This document shows, piece by piece, positions 5,139 through 5,330 of a DNA stretch of 5,330 bases. The stretch covers positions 1 to 5,330 of the forward strand of contig JAJYPZ010000107.1 of the NCBI GenBank assembly GCA_021794855.1, read 5' to 3'. The stretch comes from Pseudomonadota bacterium (lineage in GTDB: Bacteria > Pseudomonadota > Gammaproteobacteria > Burkholderiales > Sulfuriferulaceae). Made by a program: the position numbers and the translations under genes. The first letter of the stretch is position 1. Every line of letters starts with the position of its first letter. Under the pieces are notes generated by a model that searched no databases, had not been told where the DNA came from, and saw nothing but the letters and a program-made list of their open reading frames with translations.

Positions 5139-5330
5139 ATGTGGAAAAAAATCAAATCGTTTATTCAGCAATTATTAAACAATTTTAACAGACACCAAGT
5201 ATTAACCCTGTCCGCAGCGTTAGCGTTTTATACCGCACTTTCCCTGGCGCCTCTGCTTTTGATTACCCTGTCGGTCGTAGGCCTGCTGGGAGGAAAATCC
5301 CAACTTCATCTGCTTGAACAGATACGCAGC
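5139..5330 (+). CDS. YihY/BrkB-family inner-membrane protein, N-terminal part
   Basis: The frame is open from the ATG at 5139 to the window edge (64 codons) with no stop. The protein begins MWKKIKSFIQQLL, then has LTLSAALAFYTALSLAPLLL (22-41), followed by ITLSVVGLLGG. This is the first cytoplasmic helix and first transmembrane helix typical of the YihY/virulence factor BrkB family (UPF0761-related), usually about 280-400 residues with six or so membrane helices. The family was once annotated as ribonuclease BN, a mistaken assignment; its function is not settled. This ATG is the first possible start after an in-frame TGA at 5109-5111. There is no clear Shine-Dalgarno before it (TGGCTTCCGTCCAAA), so expression may be weak or coupled. 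It lies 64 bases after the stress-type gene and may share its transcript. Confidence 0.87.
   Translation, partial: MWKKIKSFIQQLLNNFNRHQVLTLSAALAFYTALSLAPLLLITLSVVGLLGGKSQLHLLEQIRS

Noticed and set aside
1..5330. Mobile element, CRISPR array, tRNA or rRNA
   Set aside because: No long terminal inverted repeats, transposase motifs, regularly spaced repeats or cloverleaf-like sequences were seen.

Overview
The window looks like chromosomal DNA of a gammaproteobacterium of moderate GC content. A methanotroph-like lineage (Methylococcales) is a guess from the general look of the proteins and gene set, not a demonstrated assignment. It holds four complete genes on the + strand, a partial gene running off each end, and two regulatory-looking gaps. 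There is no tRNA, rRNA, CRISPR array or insertion sequence.

Layout. Positions 1-79 (minus strand) are the first 26 codons of a zinc-type alcohol dehydrogenase-like (MDR family) gene, read leftward. Positions 80-457 are a divergent intergenic region with several short inverted repeats and a TTGACA box. Positions 458-4322 are a compact three-gene cluster: a small two-helix membrane protein of the low-affinity iron permease-like family, then ku, then ligD. The gaps are 1 nt and 3 nt, so the three genes are very probably one transcript with coupled translation. Positions 4323-4561 are a gap with hairpins and a T-rich stretch. Positions 4562-5074 encode a 170-residue protein with a glycine-rich hydrophobic core, like general-stress/YflT-type proteins. 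From 5139 to the window edge runs the N-terminus of a YihY/BrkB-family inner-membrane protein.

Function. Ku and LigD together form the bacterial non-homologous end-joining (NHEJ) system. Ku binds double-strand DNA ends and recruits LigD, which processes the ends (phosphoesterase), fills gaps (primase-type polymerase) and seals them (ATP-dependent ligase). LigD has the PE-LIG-POL order known from Pseudomonas aeruginosa, and the catalytic residues I could check in all three domains are present, so the system looks intact. The surrounding genes (dehydrogenase, small membrane protein, glycine-zipper stress-type protein, BrkB-like protein) are of the kind often found in general-stress or stationary-phase regions. 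That link is inference.

I did not find a clearly undescribed system. The points most worth a second look are the near-fused reading frames of the three-gene cluster and the linkage of a PF04120-type membrane protein to NHEJ.
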